Below, piece after piece: positions 1 to 9,347 of a stretch of DNA of 64,000 nucleotides. The stretch is taken from NCBI RefSeq assembly GCF_002217795.2, contig NZ_AP018823.1:2976001-3040000 (forward strand). The letters run 5' to 3'. The notes under the pieces were generated by a model. That model saw only the letters and a program-made list of their open reading frames with translations, ran no database searches and was not told the origin of the DNA. The position numbers and the translations under genes were made by a program. The DNA comes from Aquitalea magnusonii. GTDB lineage: Bacteria > Pseudomonadota > Gammaproteobacteria > Burkholderiales > Chromobacteriaceae. Each line of letters starts with the position of its first letter. Position 1 is the first letter of the stretch.

Positions 1-725
1 TGTTTCTCGATGTTTTGCCATGCCGCAATAGCCGCTTCGATTTTGCCTTCGGCAAATTCGATATCACCCAGAATCAGGCTGGCGCGCACACATTTGCGAT
101 TGACCTGCATGGCCTCGGCCACCAGCGTGCGGGCAGCCGGATAATTGGAGCGGTACAGCTCGCCTTGTGCCAGCTCACAGTAAAACTGCGCCACCTCGTG
201 CTGGAAGGAATGCGCATCGCTGCGTAGCTCCTTGGCGGTTTCAATGGCCTTTTTCCAGTCACGGTCCTGCTGGTAGATATCCAGCAACTGTCGCCGCGCA
301 GCCAGCGTCATATTGCCATTCAACAGTTTCAGCAGGATTTCCTCGGCACGATCAACCAGGCCGGCCTTGCGAAAATCCTGCGCCAGCTCGTTGCGCACGA
401 TATCGCGCTGCTCTGCCGGCAGATCGGATGATTCCAGCATGCGCTGATGCAGGCGGATGGCGCGGTCGTTTTCACCACGCTTGCGATACAGCTTGCCCAG
501 TGTCAGTTGCAGCTCGGGCGCAGAGCCCTGCTGCCGGGACACCTCGGCCAAGGCCTGGGCTGCAATGTCGGTCTTGTCATCCACCAGGGCATCCAGGCCG
601 CGGAAAAAACCGGTTGGGACCGATTTGGCCTGTTTCAGCACAGTACGCATGTCCACCCGCGCTGCCAGCCAGCCCAGACCGAAGAATGCCGGAAACAGCA
701 GCAGCCACCACAAATCCAGTTCCAA
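1..725 (-). CDS. lapB: LapB (YciM) TPR protein, LPS assembly regulator, C-terminus outside window
   Basis: Reading the minus strand from a TTG at 725 gives a protein starting MELDLWWLLLFPAFFGLGWL, one hydrophobic N-terminal anchor, then tetratricopeptide-like helices (for example the segment around LGKLYRKRGENDRAIRLHQ) running off the window edge. LapB proteins are inner-membrane-anchored with cytoplasmic TPRs and a C-terminal rubredoxin-like metal domain; they steer FtsH-dependent turnover of LpxC and so control LPS synthesis. The metal domain would lie outside this window. The TTG start is supported by an AGGAAG ribosome-binding site about 10 bases upstream and by the conserved N-terminal anchor; no ATG fits. 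lapA lies immediately upstream, the usual lapAB pairing. Confidence 0.88.
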   Translation of the reverse strand, partial: MELDLWWLLLFPAFFGLGWLAARVDMRTVLKQAKSVPTGFFRGLDALVDDKTDIAAQALAEVSRQQGSAPELQLTLGKLYRKRGENDRAIRLHQRMLESSDLPAEQRDIVRNELAQDFRKAGLVDRAEEILLKLLNGNMTLAARRQLLDIYQQDRDWKKAIETAKELRSDAHSFQHEVAQFYCELAQGELYRSNYPAARTLVAEAMQVNRKCVRASLILGDIEFAEGKIEAAIAAWQNIEK

Positions 726-798
726 AGAAAACTTCCTTCAAGGAGAGTAAGAATCCCCACCGCGGCACAAAACGGGCGGGGGTCAGGAGAGGTCCGGC

Positions 799-1092
799 CT
801 AGTCGGCCAGTGCATCGCTGGGATCAACGGCTACCTTGCTGCTGGGCGGACGGCTGCGCAGTTCCTTTTTGAGCTGGGACAGCTCCTTGCGCATGCGCAG
901 GTAGTAAGAGAAGGTAGCCAGTAATCCGACGGCAGCACCGGCAATAAAGAACACCAGCAAAAAAACAATCAGCGGTGCCGACCAGGACTGGCCGAAGAAC
1001 AGCTTGAATTCGACCATGTGGCTGTTTTGCACGGTAACGGCAATCAGGAAAACCAGCAGGGCCAATTCGATGATACGCACGATGTAGCGCAT
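799..1092 (-). CDS. lapA: LapA family protein (DUF1049)
   Basis: The 97-residue protein begins MRYIVRIIELALL and has two hydrophobic segments (about residues 5-22 and 43-68), followed by a charged helix (YYLRMRKELSQLKKELR). This is the LapA/DUF1049 layout: a small inner-membrane protein with two helices and a short coiled-coil tail, associated with LapB in LPS homeostasis. The start was placed at the internal ATG, because the upstream in-frame residues are not conserved-looking and family members begin with this motif. It lies just upstream of lapB and downstream of the ihfB terminator, so lapA-lapB probably has its own promoter. Confidence 0.85.
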   Translation of the reverse strand: MRYIVRIIELALLVFLIAVTVQNSHMVEFKLFFGQSWSAPLIVFLLVFFIAGAAVGLLATFSYYLRMRKELSQLKKELRSRPPSSKVAVDPSDALAD

Positions 1093-1173
1093 GCTTTTTA
1101 CTCGGAGAGGGTAACCGGAGTGCAAGTTTAAACGATAGTCTGCTGCAACCCAAGCAACAGCAGGGTCAAACAA

Positions 1174-1201
1174 AGAAAAAGCGCCGCAAAAGCGGCGCTT
1201 T
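1174..1201 (-). terminator. Rho-independent terminator after ihfB
   Basis: On the minus strand a perfect stem AAAGCGCCGC/GCGGCGCTTT with a short T-rich loop is followed by a T-rich tract. It lies between the ihfB stop and the lapA start, so it should end the cmk-rpsA-ihfB transcript. Confidence 0.85.
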
Positions 1202-1233
1202 GATTTGGCTTGCTAGACCAGTGGTCACGTCAA

Positions 1234-1548
1234 TCAGGCCTGGGTCTGCTCCAGCAGGGACAGATCAACCCGTTCACGCAACTCCTTACCGGCCTTGAAA
1301 TGCGGCACATATTTCTCAGGAACCGAGACACTGCTACCTGATTTCGGATTCCGGCCCACGCGGGGCGGACGGTAGTTCAGGTCGAAGCTACCAAAACCGC
1401 GAATTTCAATGCGGCTACCCTGTGCCAGGTTGCTGGCCATCGCATCCAGAATGGTCTTGACGGCCAGCTCAGCATCTTTGTAGACCAACTGAGAATTGCG
1501 CTCGGCAAGACGTTCTGCCAGCCGCGCGATCAGCTCAGACTTGGTCAT
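1234..1548 (-). CDS. ihfB: Integration host factor subunit beta
   Basis: The 104-residue protein belongs to the HU/IHF family. It starts [14 protein letters not shown] and contains the IHF signature region [21 protein letters not shown] (proline-tipped beta arm that intercalates in the DNA minor groove). IHF-beta pairs with IHF-alpha to bend DNA at specific sites and acts in transcription, replication and recombination. Its position directly after rpsA (7 bases between stop and start) is the classic proteobacterial arrangement and separates it from ihfA, which normally sits by pheT. The length is normal. A strong terminator follows. Confidence 0.96.
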   Translation of the reverse strand: MTKSELIARLAERLAERNSQLVYKDAELAVKTILDAMASNLAQGSRIEIRGFGSFDLNYRPPRVGRNPKSGSSVSVPEKYVPHFKAGKELRERVDLSLLEQTQA

Positions 1549-1555
1549 GATGCAA

Positions 1556-3247
1556 TTACTCGTTGGAGCCGGACAGCTTGGCCTTCAACAGGGCACCCAG
1601 GTTGGTCGTACCGGCAGAAGCGCTGTCAACCGACAGGTTCTTCATGGCGGTGCTGTCTTCCTGAGCATCCTTGGCCTTGATGGACAGGCTGATATTGCGG
1701 GACTTGCGATCCACGGCAATGATCACGGCTTCCACTTCGTCGCCATCCTTCAGCATGGTACGGGCATCTTCCACGCGGTCACGGGACAGCTCGGAAGCAC
1801 GCAGGTAACCTTCAACGTCCATGTCCAGAGCCACAACAGCGCCCTTGGCATCAACAGTCTTCACGGTACCCTTGACGATGGCGCCCTTGTCGTTCATGGC
1901 AACGTAGTTGTTGAACGGATCACCTTCCAGTTGCTTGATGCCCAGGGAGATGCGTTCTTTTTCCACGTCGATGGACAGAACAACGGCTTCAACCTCGTCA
2001 CCCTTCTTGAACTTGCGTACGGCTTCTTCGCCAGCTTCGTTCCAGGACAGGTCGGACAGGTGAACCAGGCCGTCGATGCCGCCCGGCAGACCAACGAACA
2101 CACCGAAGTCGGTGATGGACTTGATCGCGCCCTTCAGCTTGTCGCCCTTGTGGAAGTTGTCGGCAAACTCGTTCCACGGGTTGGCCAGGCACTGCTTCAT
2201 GCCCAGGGAGATACGACGACGGTCTTCGTCGATTTCCAGGATCATGACTTCAACTTCGTCACCAACCTGAACTACCTTGGACGGGTGTACGTTCTTGTTG
2301 GTCCAGTCCATTTCGGACACGTGTACCAGGCCTTCGATACCTTGTTCGATTTCAACGAAGGCACCGTAGTCGGTCAGGTTGGTTACCTTGCCGAACAGAC
2401 GGGTGCTGGCCGGGTAGCGACGGGACAGACCAACCCACGGATCTTCGCCCAGTTGCTTCAGACCCAGGGATACACGGTTCTTCTCCTGGTCGAACTTCAG
2501 AACCTTGGCTTCTACTTCGTCGCCAACAGCCAGAACTTCGGACGGGTGCTTCACACGACGCCATGCCAGGTCGGTGATGTGCAGCAGGCCGTCGATGCCG
2601 CCCAGGTCAACAAACGCACCGTAGTCGGTGATGTTCTTGACGATACCCTTGATAACGGCACCCTCTTTCAGGGTTTCCAGCAGAGCCTTGCGCTCTTCGC
2701 CCAGGGTTTCTTCCAGAACGGAACGACGCGAAACAACCACGTTGTTACGCTTGCGATCCAGCTTGATAACCTTGAATTCGATGTTCTTGTTTTCGTACGG
2801 GGTGGTGTCTTTCACCGGACGTACGTCAACCAGGGAACCCGGCAGGAAGGCGCGGATGCCGTTGACCATAACGGTCAGGCCACCCTTGACCTTGCCAGAG
2901 ATCAGGCCGGACAGGATCTTGCCGGTTTCCAGCGCTTCTTCCAGCTCAACCCATGCAGCCAGACGCTTGGCTTTTTCACGGGACAGCTTGGTTTCGCCAA
3001 AGCCGTTTTCCAGCGCGTCGATGGCAACAGTCACGAAGTCGCCGATGGCAACTTCAACAACGCCTTCGTCGTTCTTGAATTCTTCGGCCGGAATCAGGGA
3101 TTCGGACTTCAGGCCGGCATTTACAGTTACGAAGTTGGAATCAACTGCAACGACTTCGGCAGTGATCACCTCGCCCACGCGCATGTCGTGAAGGGTCAGG
3201 CTTTCTTCGAACAGCTGGGCAAAGTTTTCCATGGAGAGGGTAGTCAT
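1556..3247 (-). CDS. rpsA: 30S ribosomal protein S1
   Basis: The 563-residue protein starts [17 protein letters not shown] and shows repeated S1 OB-fold modules recognisable by recurring blocks such as [41 protein letters not shown] and [21 protein letters not shown], consistent with the six-domain S1 of Gram-negative bacteria. S1 binds mRNA leaders and promotes initiation on weak or structured ribosome-binding sites. A TTG lies directly before the chosen ATG; the ATG was preferred because it has GAGAG about 9 bases upstream. It sits between cmk and ihfB, the standard order. A long antisense open frame on the plus strand is a coding shadow. Confidence 0.97.
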   Translation of the reverse strand: MTTLSMENFAQLFEESLTLHDMRVGEVITAEVVAVDSNFVTVNAGLKSESLIPAEEFKNDEGVVEVAIGDFVTVAIDALENGFGETKLSREKAKRLAAWVELEEALETGKILSGLISGKVKGGLTVMVNGIRAFLPGSLVDVRPVKDTTPYENKNIEFKVIKLDRKRNNVVVSRRSVLEETLGEERKALLETLKEGAVIKGIVKNITDYGAFVDLGGIDGLLHITDLAWRRVKHPSEVLAVGDEVEAKVLKFDQEKNRVSLGLKQLGEDPWVGLSRRYPASTRLFGKVTNLTDYGAFVEIEQGIEGLVHVSEMDWTNKNVHPSKVVQVGDEVEVMILEIDEDRRRISLGMKQCLANPWNEFADNFHKGDKLKGAIKSITDFGVFVGLPGGIDGLVHLSDLSWNEAGEEAVRKFKKGDEVEAVVLSIDVEKERISLGIKQLEGDPFNNYVAMNDKGAIVKGTVKTVDAKGAVVALDMDVEGYLRASELSRDRVEDARTMLKDGDEVEAVIIAVDRKSRNISLSIKAKDAQEDSTAMKNLSVDSASAGTTNLGALLKAKLSGSNE

Positions 3248-3340
3248 CAAGCTTACTCTCGGTGCACACCTTGCGGCGTGCGGGGTTAGGGTTGAACACA
3301 GAGCTTTTCTTGCAATGCAGCAAGATGCCCCTTTAAAAAA

Positions 3341-4009
3341 TCATATGCCGGAGGCCTGGTACTGCCCGAAGCGGCGGAGAACCGTATCAACCGCTTGGTC
3401 GATGGTCAGCTCCGTGGTGTCGAGCAGAAAGGCGTCCGGCTCTTGGCGCAGCGGCGCTACCGCCCGGGCCGCATCGCGGCTGTCCCGATCGATAATGTCC
3501 TGCTTAATCTGCGGGAGGTTAGCAGATTCTCCCTTGCCGATCAACTGCTTATAGCGGCGAGATGCACGCTCATCGGCACTGGCGGTCAGAAAAATCTTTA
3601 CGGCGGCTTGCGGAAACACCACCGAACCCATGTCACGGCCATCCGTTACCAGGCCCGGTGCCACCCCAAAAGCGCGCTGGCGTTGCAACAGCGCAGCACG
3701 CACGGCGGGCAAGGCTGCCACTTTAGATGCACCGATGCCGATTTCTTCGGCACGGATCTCCATGCTGACGTCGTTGCCATCCAGCAACACCGCCCCTTGC
3801 ACGAATGCAGCAGGCAAGGAACCGGCCAGTTCTGCCAGCGCCGGCTCATCGTGCCAGGCCACGCCCTGTCTGCGCGCATGCAGGGCCAGCAGGCGATACA
3901 GAGAGCCCGAATCGAGATAATGAAAACCCAGACGCTGGGCAACAATGGCGGCGACAGTACCCTTGCCGGAAGCAGAGGGACCATCAATGGTAATGACAGG
4001 GACAGACAT
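3341..4009 (-). CDS. cmk: Cytidylate kinase
   Basis: The protein carries the P-loop ITIDGPSASGKGT near its N-terminus and typical CMP-kinase motifs (YLDSGSLYRL, VTDGRDMGSVVFPQA, DRDSRDAARAVAPL). It phosphorylates CMP and dCMP with ATP in pyrimidine nucleotide metabolism. I placed the start at MSVPVITIDG, which leaves five residues before the conserved block as in most homologues; an in-frame ATG five codons upstream (to 4024) is possible, and neither has a clear ribosome-binding site. It is about 222 residues, of usual length. It is divergent from aroA and upstream of rpsA, a common proteobacterial linkage. Confidence 0.93.
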   Translation of the reverse strand: MSVPVITIDGPSASGKGTVAAIVAQRLGFHYLDSGSLYRLLALHARRQGVAWHDEPALAELAGSLPAAFVQGAVLLDGNDVSMEIRAEEIGIGASKVAALPAVRAALLQRQRAFGVAPGLVTDGRDMGSVVFPQAAVKIFLTASADERASRRYKQLIGKGESANLPQIKQDIIDRDSRDAARAVAPLRQEPDAFLLDTTELTIDQAVDTVLRRFGQYQASGI

Positions 4010-4283
4010 GGGCTTGGTTTGCATCCAGAGGCAGGCGGCGACAGGCGCTTGGCCAAAATGCTGATTTTACCGCAGCCCCTTCGCATCAGGAACGGTTGTG
4101 GGCGGATTTTCTGGCCGGATTCGATAAAAAATGCCGCCAATCGGCAAGATTGTAGTTTGCACGTTACCCCGACGCCCTTTACAGTGATGGACCGCAACGC
4201 ACAATCCCAGTCTGCAAGACGCTGTGCGTGAAGAGAAAACCCGGACAACTTACCCAGACACTACAGAGACCCGACGCAACGCC

Positions 4284-5570
4284 ATGGAACAGCTCCGCCT
4301 TACTCCGACTCCGCACCTTGCCGGCACCATCAAGCTGCCCGGCTCAAAAAGCATTTCCAACCGCACCCTGTTGCTGGCCGCACTGTCCAGCGGCAGCACA
4401 TTGGTGCGTGACCTGCTGGATTCGGATGATATCCGTCACATGCTGGCTGCTTTAGGCCTGCTGGGCGTGCAGGTGGAACAGATCGGCAACAGTCGCGACT
4501 TCCGCGTGCAAGGCGTGGGCGGCGAGTTCCCGGTAAAAAGCGCCGACCTGTTCCTGGGCAATGCCGGTACCGCCTTTCGTCCGCTGACCGCTGCACTGGC
4601 ACTGATGCAGGGCCACTACCAATTGTCCGGTGTGGCACGCATGCATGAACGTCCGATTGGCGATCTGGTGGATGCACTGCGCATTGCCGGTGCTGATATC
4701 AGCTACCAGGGCAATCCCGGCTATCCGCCGCTGGCCATCGGTCCGGCCAAGCTGCGCGCCGGAGAAGTGATTCCGGTGAAAGGCAATGTTTCCAGCCAGT
4801 TTCTGACTGCCTTGCTGATGGCGCTGCCGCTGACCGGCGACACCGCCACCATCGAGGTGGTGGGCGAGCTGATCTCCAAGCCCTATATCGAAATCACGCT
4901 CAACCTGATGTCGCGTTTTGGCGTACGCGTCGAACGCCAGGGCTGGCAGCGCTTCGTCATCCCCGGCGGCCAGCACTATATCTCTCCGGGTGAGGTACAT
5001 GTCGAGGGCGATGCCTCCAGCGCATCTTACTTCCTGGCTGCAGGCGCACTGGCCGGAGGCCCGGTCCGGGTGGAAGGCGTGGGCAACAACAGCATTCAGG
5101 GTGATGTGAAATTTGCCGACACCCTGCGCCAGATGGGGGTATCCATCACCATGGGCGACAATTGGATCGAAGCGGCAGCACAGGGCAAGCTCAAGGCCAT
5201 CGATGTGGATCTCAACCACATCCCCGACGCGGCCATGACCATTGCCGTGGCCGCGCTGGCGGCCGATGGCACCACCACCTTGCGCAATATCGAAAGCTGG
5301 CGCGTGAAGGAAACCGACCGCCTGTCGGCCATGGCCACCGAATTGCGCAAGCTGGGTGCCACCGTGGAAGAAGGCCAGGACTACATCCGCATCACGCCGC
5401 CAGCACAACTGCTTGCCGATGCCGAGATTGACACTTACGACGATCACCGCATGGCCATGTGCTTCTCGCTGGTTTCCCTGCTGGGGGTGCCGGTCATCAT
5501 CAACGACCCCAAATGCGTGGCCAAAACCTTCCCGGACTATTTCGAGGTACTGGCCACCCTGACGGCCTGA
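4284..5570 (+). CDS. aroA: 3-phosphoshikimate 1-carboxyvinyltransferase (EPSP synthase)
   Basis: The 428-residue enzyme catalyses step six of the shikimate pathway, transferring enolpyruvyl from PEP to shikimate-3-phosphate in the cytoplasm. Diagnostic motifs are [20 protein letters not shown] near residues 17-37, [17 protein letters not shown] around residue 90, and DDHRMAM near the C-terminus. I chose the ATG at 4284, since it gives the normal family N-terminus (MEQLRLTP) and the 20 upstream in-frame residues look unconserved. The NAGTAFRP form places Ala rather than Met near the Gly-Thr pair, which is within natural class I variation. The gene is divergent from cmk and followed by a terminator. 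Confidence 0.97.
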   Translation: MEQLRLTPTPHLAGTIKLPGSKSISNRTLLLAALSSGSTLVRDLLDSDDIRHMLAALGLLGVQVEQIGNSRDFRVQGVGGEFPVKSADLFLGNAGTAFRPLTAALALMQGHYQLSGVARMHERPIGDLVDALRIAGADISYQGNPGYPPLAIGPAKLRAGEVIPVKGNVSSQFLTALLMALPLTGDTATIEVVGELISKPYIEITLNLMSRFGVRVERQGWQRFVIPGGQHYISPGEVHVEGDASSASYFLAAGALAGGPVRVEGVGNNSIQGDVKFADTLRQMGVSITMGDNWIEAAAQGKLKAIDVDLNHIPDAAMTIAVAALAADGTTTLRNIESWRVKETDRLSAMATELRKLGATVEEGQDYIRITPPAQLLADAEIDTYDDHRMAMCFSLVSLLGVPVIINDPKCVAKTFPDYFEVLATLTA

Positions 5571-5597
5571 CACCGGCCCCAGCCCTGCTCACCATCA

Positions 5598-5620
5598 CGC
5601 CCGCCACAGCGGGCGTTTTT
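5598..5620 (+). terminator. Rho-independent terminator after aroA
   Basis: Stem CGCCCGC/GCGGGCG with a four-base loop followed directly by five Ts, 28 bases after the aroA stop codon. Confidence 0.88.
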
Positions 5621-5640
5621 CATTTACCGGGCATAATTTT

Positions 5641-5684
5641 CTTGTCAAATCAAAACAGAAAAATCACAATATAATGTGACAAAA
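5641..5684 (+). promoter_or_regulatory. Candidate promoter/operator with nested inverted repeats before the MazG-like gene
   Basis: In an AT-rich stretch, TCACA-ATATAA-TGTGA (5664-5679) is a perfect inverted repeat whose centre contains TATAAT, a consensus -10. It is nested in a wider pair TTGTCA (5642-5647) / TGACAA (5678-5683). The spacing from TTGTCA to TATAAT is about 22 bases, too long for a good sigma70 pair, so the -35 is uncertain. The symmetry suggests that a dimeric repressor covers the -10. Confidence 0.45.
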
Positions 5685-5704
5685 TAACAAACAACCACCA
5701 GATA

Positions 5705-6151
5705 ATGACAAACCTCTACCATTTGCGGCGTGATTTCATGCAGCGCTTTGACCTGCCCACCCCCACCCATCCGGGGCTCTACCCGGACACCCTGCCGATG
5801 TGGGAAAACATGCTGCATGAAGAGATGGCCGAGTTCCTGCACGCGCTGCAGGAGTTCAGACAACTGGATGGCTGCAGTGCGGATGAACAGCAGCGCCGCA
5901 TGGCCGAGCTGACCGCAGAAGGGGTAGACGTGCTGAACGTCCTGACCGGGCTGTTACTATCGCAAGGCATGCCACTGGAAGCCATGACCGAGGCCATTCA
6001 TCAGGCCAATCTGCGCAAGCAGATTGATGGCAAGGTGGTGCGCCGCGCCGATGGCAAGATCCTGAAACCAGAGGGCTGGCAGCCTGCCGACAAGCTGGGC
6101 GTGATCCGTCGCAGCACTTTGTTGCGCCTGCACAATAGTCAGCCTGATTAA
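5705..6151 (+). CDS. MazG-like / phosphoribosyl-ATP pyrophosphohydrolase-type nucleotide hydrolase
   Basis: The 148-residue protein has an all-alpha NTP-pyrophosphatase look: LHEEMAEFLHAL followed by the acidic helix ELTAEGVDVLNVLTGLLL supplies the E-x(2-3)-E and E/D pairs that bind magnesium in the MazG/HisE superfamily. The C-terminal block GKVVRRADGKILKPEGWQPAD is typical of PRA-PH-like proteins, often phage or accessory. It is probably a house-cleaning or regulatory nucleotide pyrophosphatase; the substrate cannot be told from sequence, and histidine genes are not nearby. A symmetric operator-like element precedes it. A short perfect stem (CTGCTTT-AATA-AAAGCAG, 6154-6171) without a T tract follows the stop. 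Confidence 0.7.
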   Translation: MTNLYHLRRDFMQRFDLPTPTHPGLYPDTLPMWENMLHEEMAEFLHALQEFRQLDGCSADEQQRRMAELTAEGVDVLNVLTGLLLSQGMPLEAMTEAIHQANLRKQIDGKVVRRADGKILKPEGWQPADKLGVIRRSTLLRLHNSQPD

Positions 6152-6223
6152 GTCTGCTTTAATAAAAGCAGGCTAACATCCTGCTTCATGAATACAGACA
6201 CACCCGAGAGCAAGGGGACAAGC

Positions 6224-6772
6224 ATGCTGAAAAACTCGCAACACAGTTACGGACAACTGGCCCGTGCCTTTCACTGGCTGAGCGCACTGGCAGTGATTGC
6301 CGCGCTGGCCTTCATCGAATTCAAGGATATTGCCCCCAAGGGCAGCCCCTTGCGTGACTTGCTGAAATCCGGCCACTTCCAGGCCGGCATCATTGTGCTG
6401 CTGCTGTTTTTACCGCGCCTGCTGTGGCGGCTGGCCAACCGGGTGCCGGACATCACGCCAGCCCCCAAACCGACAGCCATGCTGCTGGCCCATGCCGCAC
6501 ACTGGCTGTTGTACGCGCTGATGCTGGCCCTGCCGCTACTGGGCATCGCCATCGTGCAGGGCAATGGCAAAGACGTGGTGTTTCTGGGCAGCACGCTGCC
6601 GGTATTCTTCTCGCTGGGCAAGGAGACCGCGCACAACCTGAAAGAAATTCACGAAGCGCTGGGTAATCTCTTGCTATGGCTGGCCATCTTCCATGCCGCG
6701 GCAGCCGTCTGGCACCACCGCTTTGTCAAGGACGACACCCTCACCCGCCTGACTGGCCCCTTGCGTCCCTGA
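6224..6772 (+). CDS. Cytochrome b561 (prokaryotic type)
   Basis: About 182 residues with four hydrophobic helices and conserved histidines: RAFHWLSALAVIAAL, SGHFQAGIIVLLLFLPRLLWR, HAAHWLLYALMLALPLLGI and EIHEALGNLLLWLAIFHAAAAVWHH. This matches the YodB/CybB cytochrome b561 family, inner-membrane di-heme b proteins that pass electrons from quinol. The ATG at 6224 was chosen because AAGGGGAC precedes it by a good distance; an ATG at 6188 has no ribosome-binding site. A bidirectional-looking terminator follows. The electron acceptor is not evident from the neighbours. Confidence 0.88.
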   Translation: MLKNSQHSYGQLARAFHWLSALAVIAALAFIEFKDIAPKGSPLRDLLKSGHFQAGIIVLLLFLPRLLWRLANRVPDITPAPKPTAMLLAHAAHWLLYALMLALPLLGIAIVQGNGKDVVFLGSTLPVFFSLGKETAHNLKEIHEALGNLLLWLAIFHAAAAVWHHRFVKDDTLTRLTGPLRP

Positions 6773-6790
6773 GCACTGCTCCATACGGCA

Positions 6791-6814
6791 AAACCCGGCC
6801 TGGCCGGGTTTTTT
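6791..6814. terminator. Terminator between convergent cytochrome b561 and MFS genes
   Basis: Stem AACCCGGC/GCCGGGTT, with six Ts on the plus strand and a short T run on the minus strand, so it may serve both convergent genes. Confidence 0.85.
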
Positions 6815-6828
6815 CATGGTCATCCCCC

Positions 6829-8346
6829 TCAGCGCAGATCGCGCTGCAGCAGGGCAAACAGCATGGCCAGGCCAGAAAGCAGACCCAAGGCCAGAAAAGC
6901 ATGATCACAGGCGATCAATACCGCCTGCTGCGATACCCGTGCCGACCAGGCCGCCAGGTTGGCCATATCAGGCAAGATCCCGTTCTGACGCAGCGTCACC
7001 CCATCCAGCCTACCCAACAGCGCCAGTCGTGCCTCAGCCTCCCCTGCCTGCAACTGCAAGGTAGCCAGCCCGGTTCCCAGCGCCGCCGCCAGTTCACGCA
7101 GAATGTTTTTCAGCTGATAGGCATGGGCGAAATCCTCCACCTGCACCTCGGCATAAGTCATGGCGGCAATCTGTAATACCGACAATACCGGCACCAGCCC
7201 GTGCAGCAGGATGGCGGGCAACACACTGGCCAGCGCAGCACCCGGCATGGACGCATGCGCAAGCCACAGACAACACAGCGTCAACATGGCAAAGCCGATG
7301 GCCAGCATATGGTGCCGACGGGTCAGCCAGCGGCTGGCATACAGATAAACCAGCGCCATCACCACCGTCACCATGCTGCCTAATGTGATGACGCTGCCGG
7401 TGGTGACAAAATCAAAGCCCAGTCCGCGCTGCAACAGGGCCGACAGCAGATAGGACCAGATGCCATTGCACAGATAATACAGTGCATAAAAAGCCAGCCC
7501 CATCAGGTAGCGACGACGCAATACCGCATGCAGCCGCAGCCAGGGATCGGGGTGGACATGCAGCCGCCACCCGGCCAGCAGCAGCATGATTAGCCCAGCC
7601 GACAACAACAACCACATGCCGGGGCGGGCGGAAAAACGCAGAAAGCGCAGATCCTCCAGCGTATGCAACACCAGCAAGGCCCCCAGCCCCAATGCCACCA
7701 CGGCCAGCCAATCCAGTTGGCCAACCTGCTGCCGTGTAGGCACGCCGGCATGGCGCGGATAACTCAGTTGCACCAGCAACAGCAAAATCGGCACAAAGGC
7801 TGCTTGCAGCCAGAAGATGGCCTGCCAGCCCCAGTCTTCCACAAGCAGGGCTGACAACCACGGCGAGATGCCGGACAGGGAAAACAGGCCCAGCAAAAAG
7901 CCATACATCAAGGGCTTGCGCTCTTTTGGCTGCGCCACCAACTGCAGCAGGATGCGCGAGGCGGTAAACAAACCGCCGCCGCCCAGGCCTTGCAACAAAC
8001 GCGCCAGCGCCAGGCTGACAATACCATCCGACAGGGCGGCGGCCACGCTGCCAATCATGAACAACAATAAGGACCACTCGGTGTAGCGCCGATAACTGAT
8101 CAGGGTGGCAAAGCGCCCCAGCAGCAGATTTACCAGTACCGCGCCCACGGCAAAGCTGGTCAGCGCCCACAAATACTCCTGCGGCGCGGCAGCCACTCCC
8201 CCCTGAATGGCTGCACCGGCCACCCCCATCATATTGACGGCGACAAAGTCAGCCCCGGTCACCAGGCCCAGCGTCAGACCGAACAGACGTACCTGCCATG
8301 GACGGCATTCGGGGTGAGACTGCAGCAAGACAGGGTAATCAGGCAT
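6829..8346 (-). CDS. MFS transporter, DHA2-like multidrug efflux family
   Basis: The 505-residue inner-membrane protein has about 14 hydrophobic segments, as in DHA2 (EmrB/QacA-like) proton antiporters. The motif-A/B region reads NLLLGRFATLISYRRYTEW and ALARLLQGLGGGGLFTASRILLQ, where the GGGG-containing helix resembles motif C of the drug:H+ antiporters. It probably exports a toxic compound or metabolite. It is divergent from a LysR regulator with a shared 92-base intergenic region holding a palindrome, so the LysR protein probably controls it. The substrate is unknown, and no adaptor (EmrA) or outer-membrane partner is adjacent. Confidence 0.85.
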   Translation of the reverse strand: MPDYPVLLQSHPECRPWQVRLFGLTLGLVTGADFVAVNMMGVAGAAIQGGVAAAPQEYLWALTSFAVGAVLVNLLLGRFATLISYRRYTEWSLLLFMIGSVAAALSDGIVSLALARLLQGLGGGGLFTASRILLQLVAQPKERKPLMYGFLLGLFSLSGISPWLSALLVEDWGWQAIFWLQAAFVPILLLLVQLSYPRHAGVPTRQQVGQLDWLAVVALGLGALLVLHTLEDLRFLRFSARPGMWLLLSAGLIMLLLAGWRLHVHPDPWLRLHAVLRRRYLMGLAFYALYYLCNGIWSYLLSALLQRGLGFDFVTTGSVITLGSMVTVVMALVYLYASRWLTRRHHMLAIGFAMLTLCCLWLAHASMPGAALASVLPAILLHGLVPVLSVLQIAAMTYAEVQVEDFAHAYQLKNILRELAAALGTGLATLQLQAGEAEARLALLGRLDGVTLRQNGILPDMANLAAWSARVSQQAVLIACDHAFLALGLLSGLAMLFALLQRDLR

Positions 8347-8404
8347 GAAACGGAGAATCCAGGGATATGTGATGGGTCGCAGCCACTATAGTGATCATGC
8401 TATT

Positions 8405-8439
8405 TTGAATAAACCGTCAATATTGAAATGATTATTCAA
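8405..8439. promoter_or_regulatory. Candidate LysR operator in the MFS/LysR divergent intergenic region
   Basis: A perfect 8-base inverted repeat TTGAATAA (8405-8412) / TTATTCAA (8432-8439) flanks an AT-rich core in the 92-base divergent region. Its right arm abuts the LysR start codon, a position suited to autorepression plus control of the MFS gene. Confidence 0.5.
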
Positions 8440-9347
8440 TGTCACGCACAAATGACTGGAATGACTGGTATCTGTTTAGCTGCGTGGCGCAGCTGGGCAG
8501 TTTCAGTCGTACGGCAGAACGGCTGCAACTGCCTAAATCGACAGTTAGCACCGCGCTCGCCCGGCTGGAACAAAAACTGGGGCTGCGGCTGCTGGAGCGC
8601 AGCACGCGCCGCCTGCGGCTGACCGAAGCCGGCTTTCAACTGCTGGCCGATGTTGGTCCGCTGTTTGCCCGGCTGGAAGACGTTGCCGACCATCTGCAAG
8701 GACATGCCGAAGCACCGCTAAGCGGCACATTGCGCATTGCATCTCCCTATGAATTTGCCAGCCTGCACCTGAGCCCGGTGCTATGCGACATCATGCAGGC
8801 CCACCCGGCACTGCATATCGAAGTGGATGTAGTCAGCAGCCTGATCGACCCGCTCAGCAGCGGCTACGACCTTAGCTTCGTCATGACCAGCCAAGCACTG
8901 CCGGACTCCAGCCAGCTTGGCAAGCGCCTGTATACCTTGCAGCAAGGACTGTTTGCCGCACCTGCGCTGCTGGCACGGCATGGCCAGCCACAACATCCGT
9001 CAGCACTGGCAGACTGGCCGCTGCTTGGCGCAGCCAGCGCACTGCCCTGGGTGTTCCAGCACACCGATGGCCAGCACTTCCAGTTGCAACAGCCGCTGCT
9101 GCTGCAAACCGCCAATGCAGGCCTGCGCTTACAGGCGGCCATTGCCGGACGCGGGGCCTGCCTGGTGTCCGGCAATTTTGCCGCAGCCGCCGTGGCTAAC
9201 GGTCAACTGGTACAGCTACTGCCGGCGTGGACACTCCCTCCCCTGAAAACCTATGCACTGATCCCCAACCGCAGCCTGCTGCCCACCAAGACCAGACTGC
9301 TGCTGGAGGGACTGGAACAGCGCTTTGCCACGCTGGAGCAGCGCTGA
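8439..9347 (+). CDS. LysR-family transcriptional regulator
   Basis: The 302-residue protein has an N-terminal winged helix-turn-helix (FSCVAQLGSFSRTAERLQLPKSTVSTALARLEQKLGLRLLER, residues about 13-55) and a C-terminal effector-binding domain beginning near GTLRIASPYEFASLHLSPVL. It belongs to the group resembling DsdC/AaeR-type regulators whose effector domain starts SGTLRI. It is divergent from the MFS efflux gene and probably regulates it and itself. The start codon lacks an evident ribosome-binding site and overlaps the operator-like palindrome. Confidence 0.9.
   Translation: MSRTNDWNDWYLFSCVAQLGSFSRTAERLQLPKSTVSTALARLEQKLGLRLLERSTRRLRLTEAGFQLLADVGPLFARLEDVADHLQGHAEAPLSGTLRIASPYEFASLHLSPVLCDIMQAHPALHIEVDVVSSLIDPLSSGYDLSFVMTSQALPDSSQLGKRLYTLQQGLFAAPALLARHGQPQHPSALADWPLLGAASALPWVFQHTDGQHFQLQQPLLLQTANAGLRLQAAIAGRGACLVSGNFAAAAVANGQLVQLLPAWTLPPLKTYALIPNRSLLPTKTRLLLEGLEQRFATLEQR

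Noticed and set aside
1496..3289. 597-residue open frame on the plus strand
   Set aside because: It is antisense to rpsA, is made of repeats mirroring the S1 domains, and has no plausible ribosome-binding site or family.
6154..6171. Stem CTGCTTT/AAAGCAG as a terminator after the MazG-like gene
   Set aside because: There is no T tract; it may be a mere mRNA stem, so it is noted only in the gene entry.
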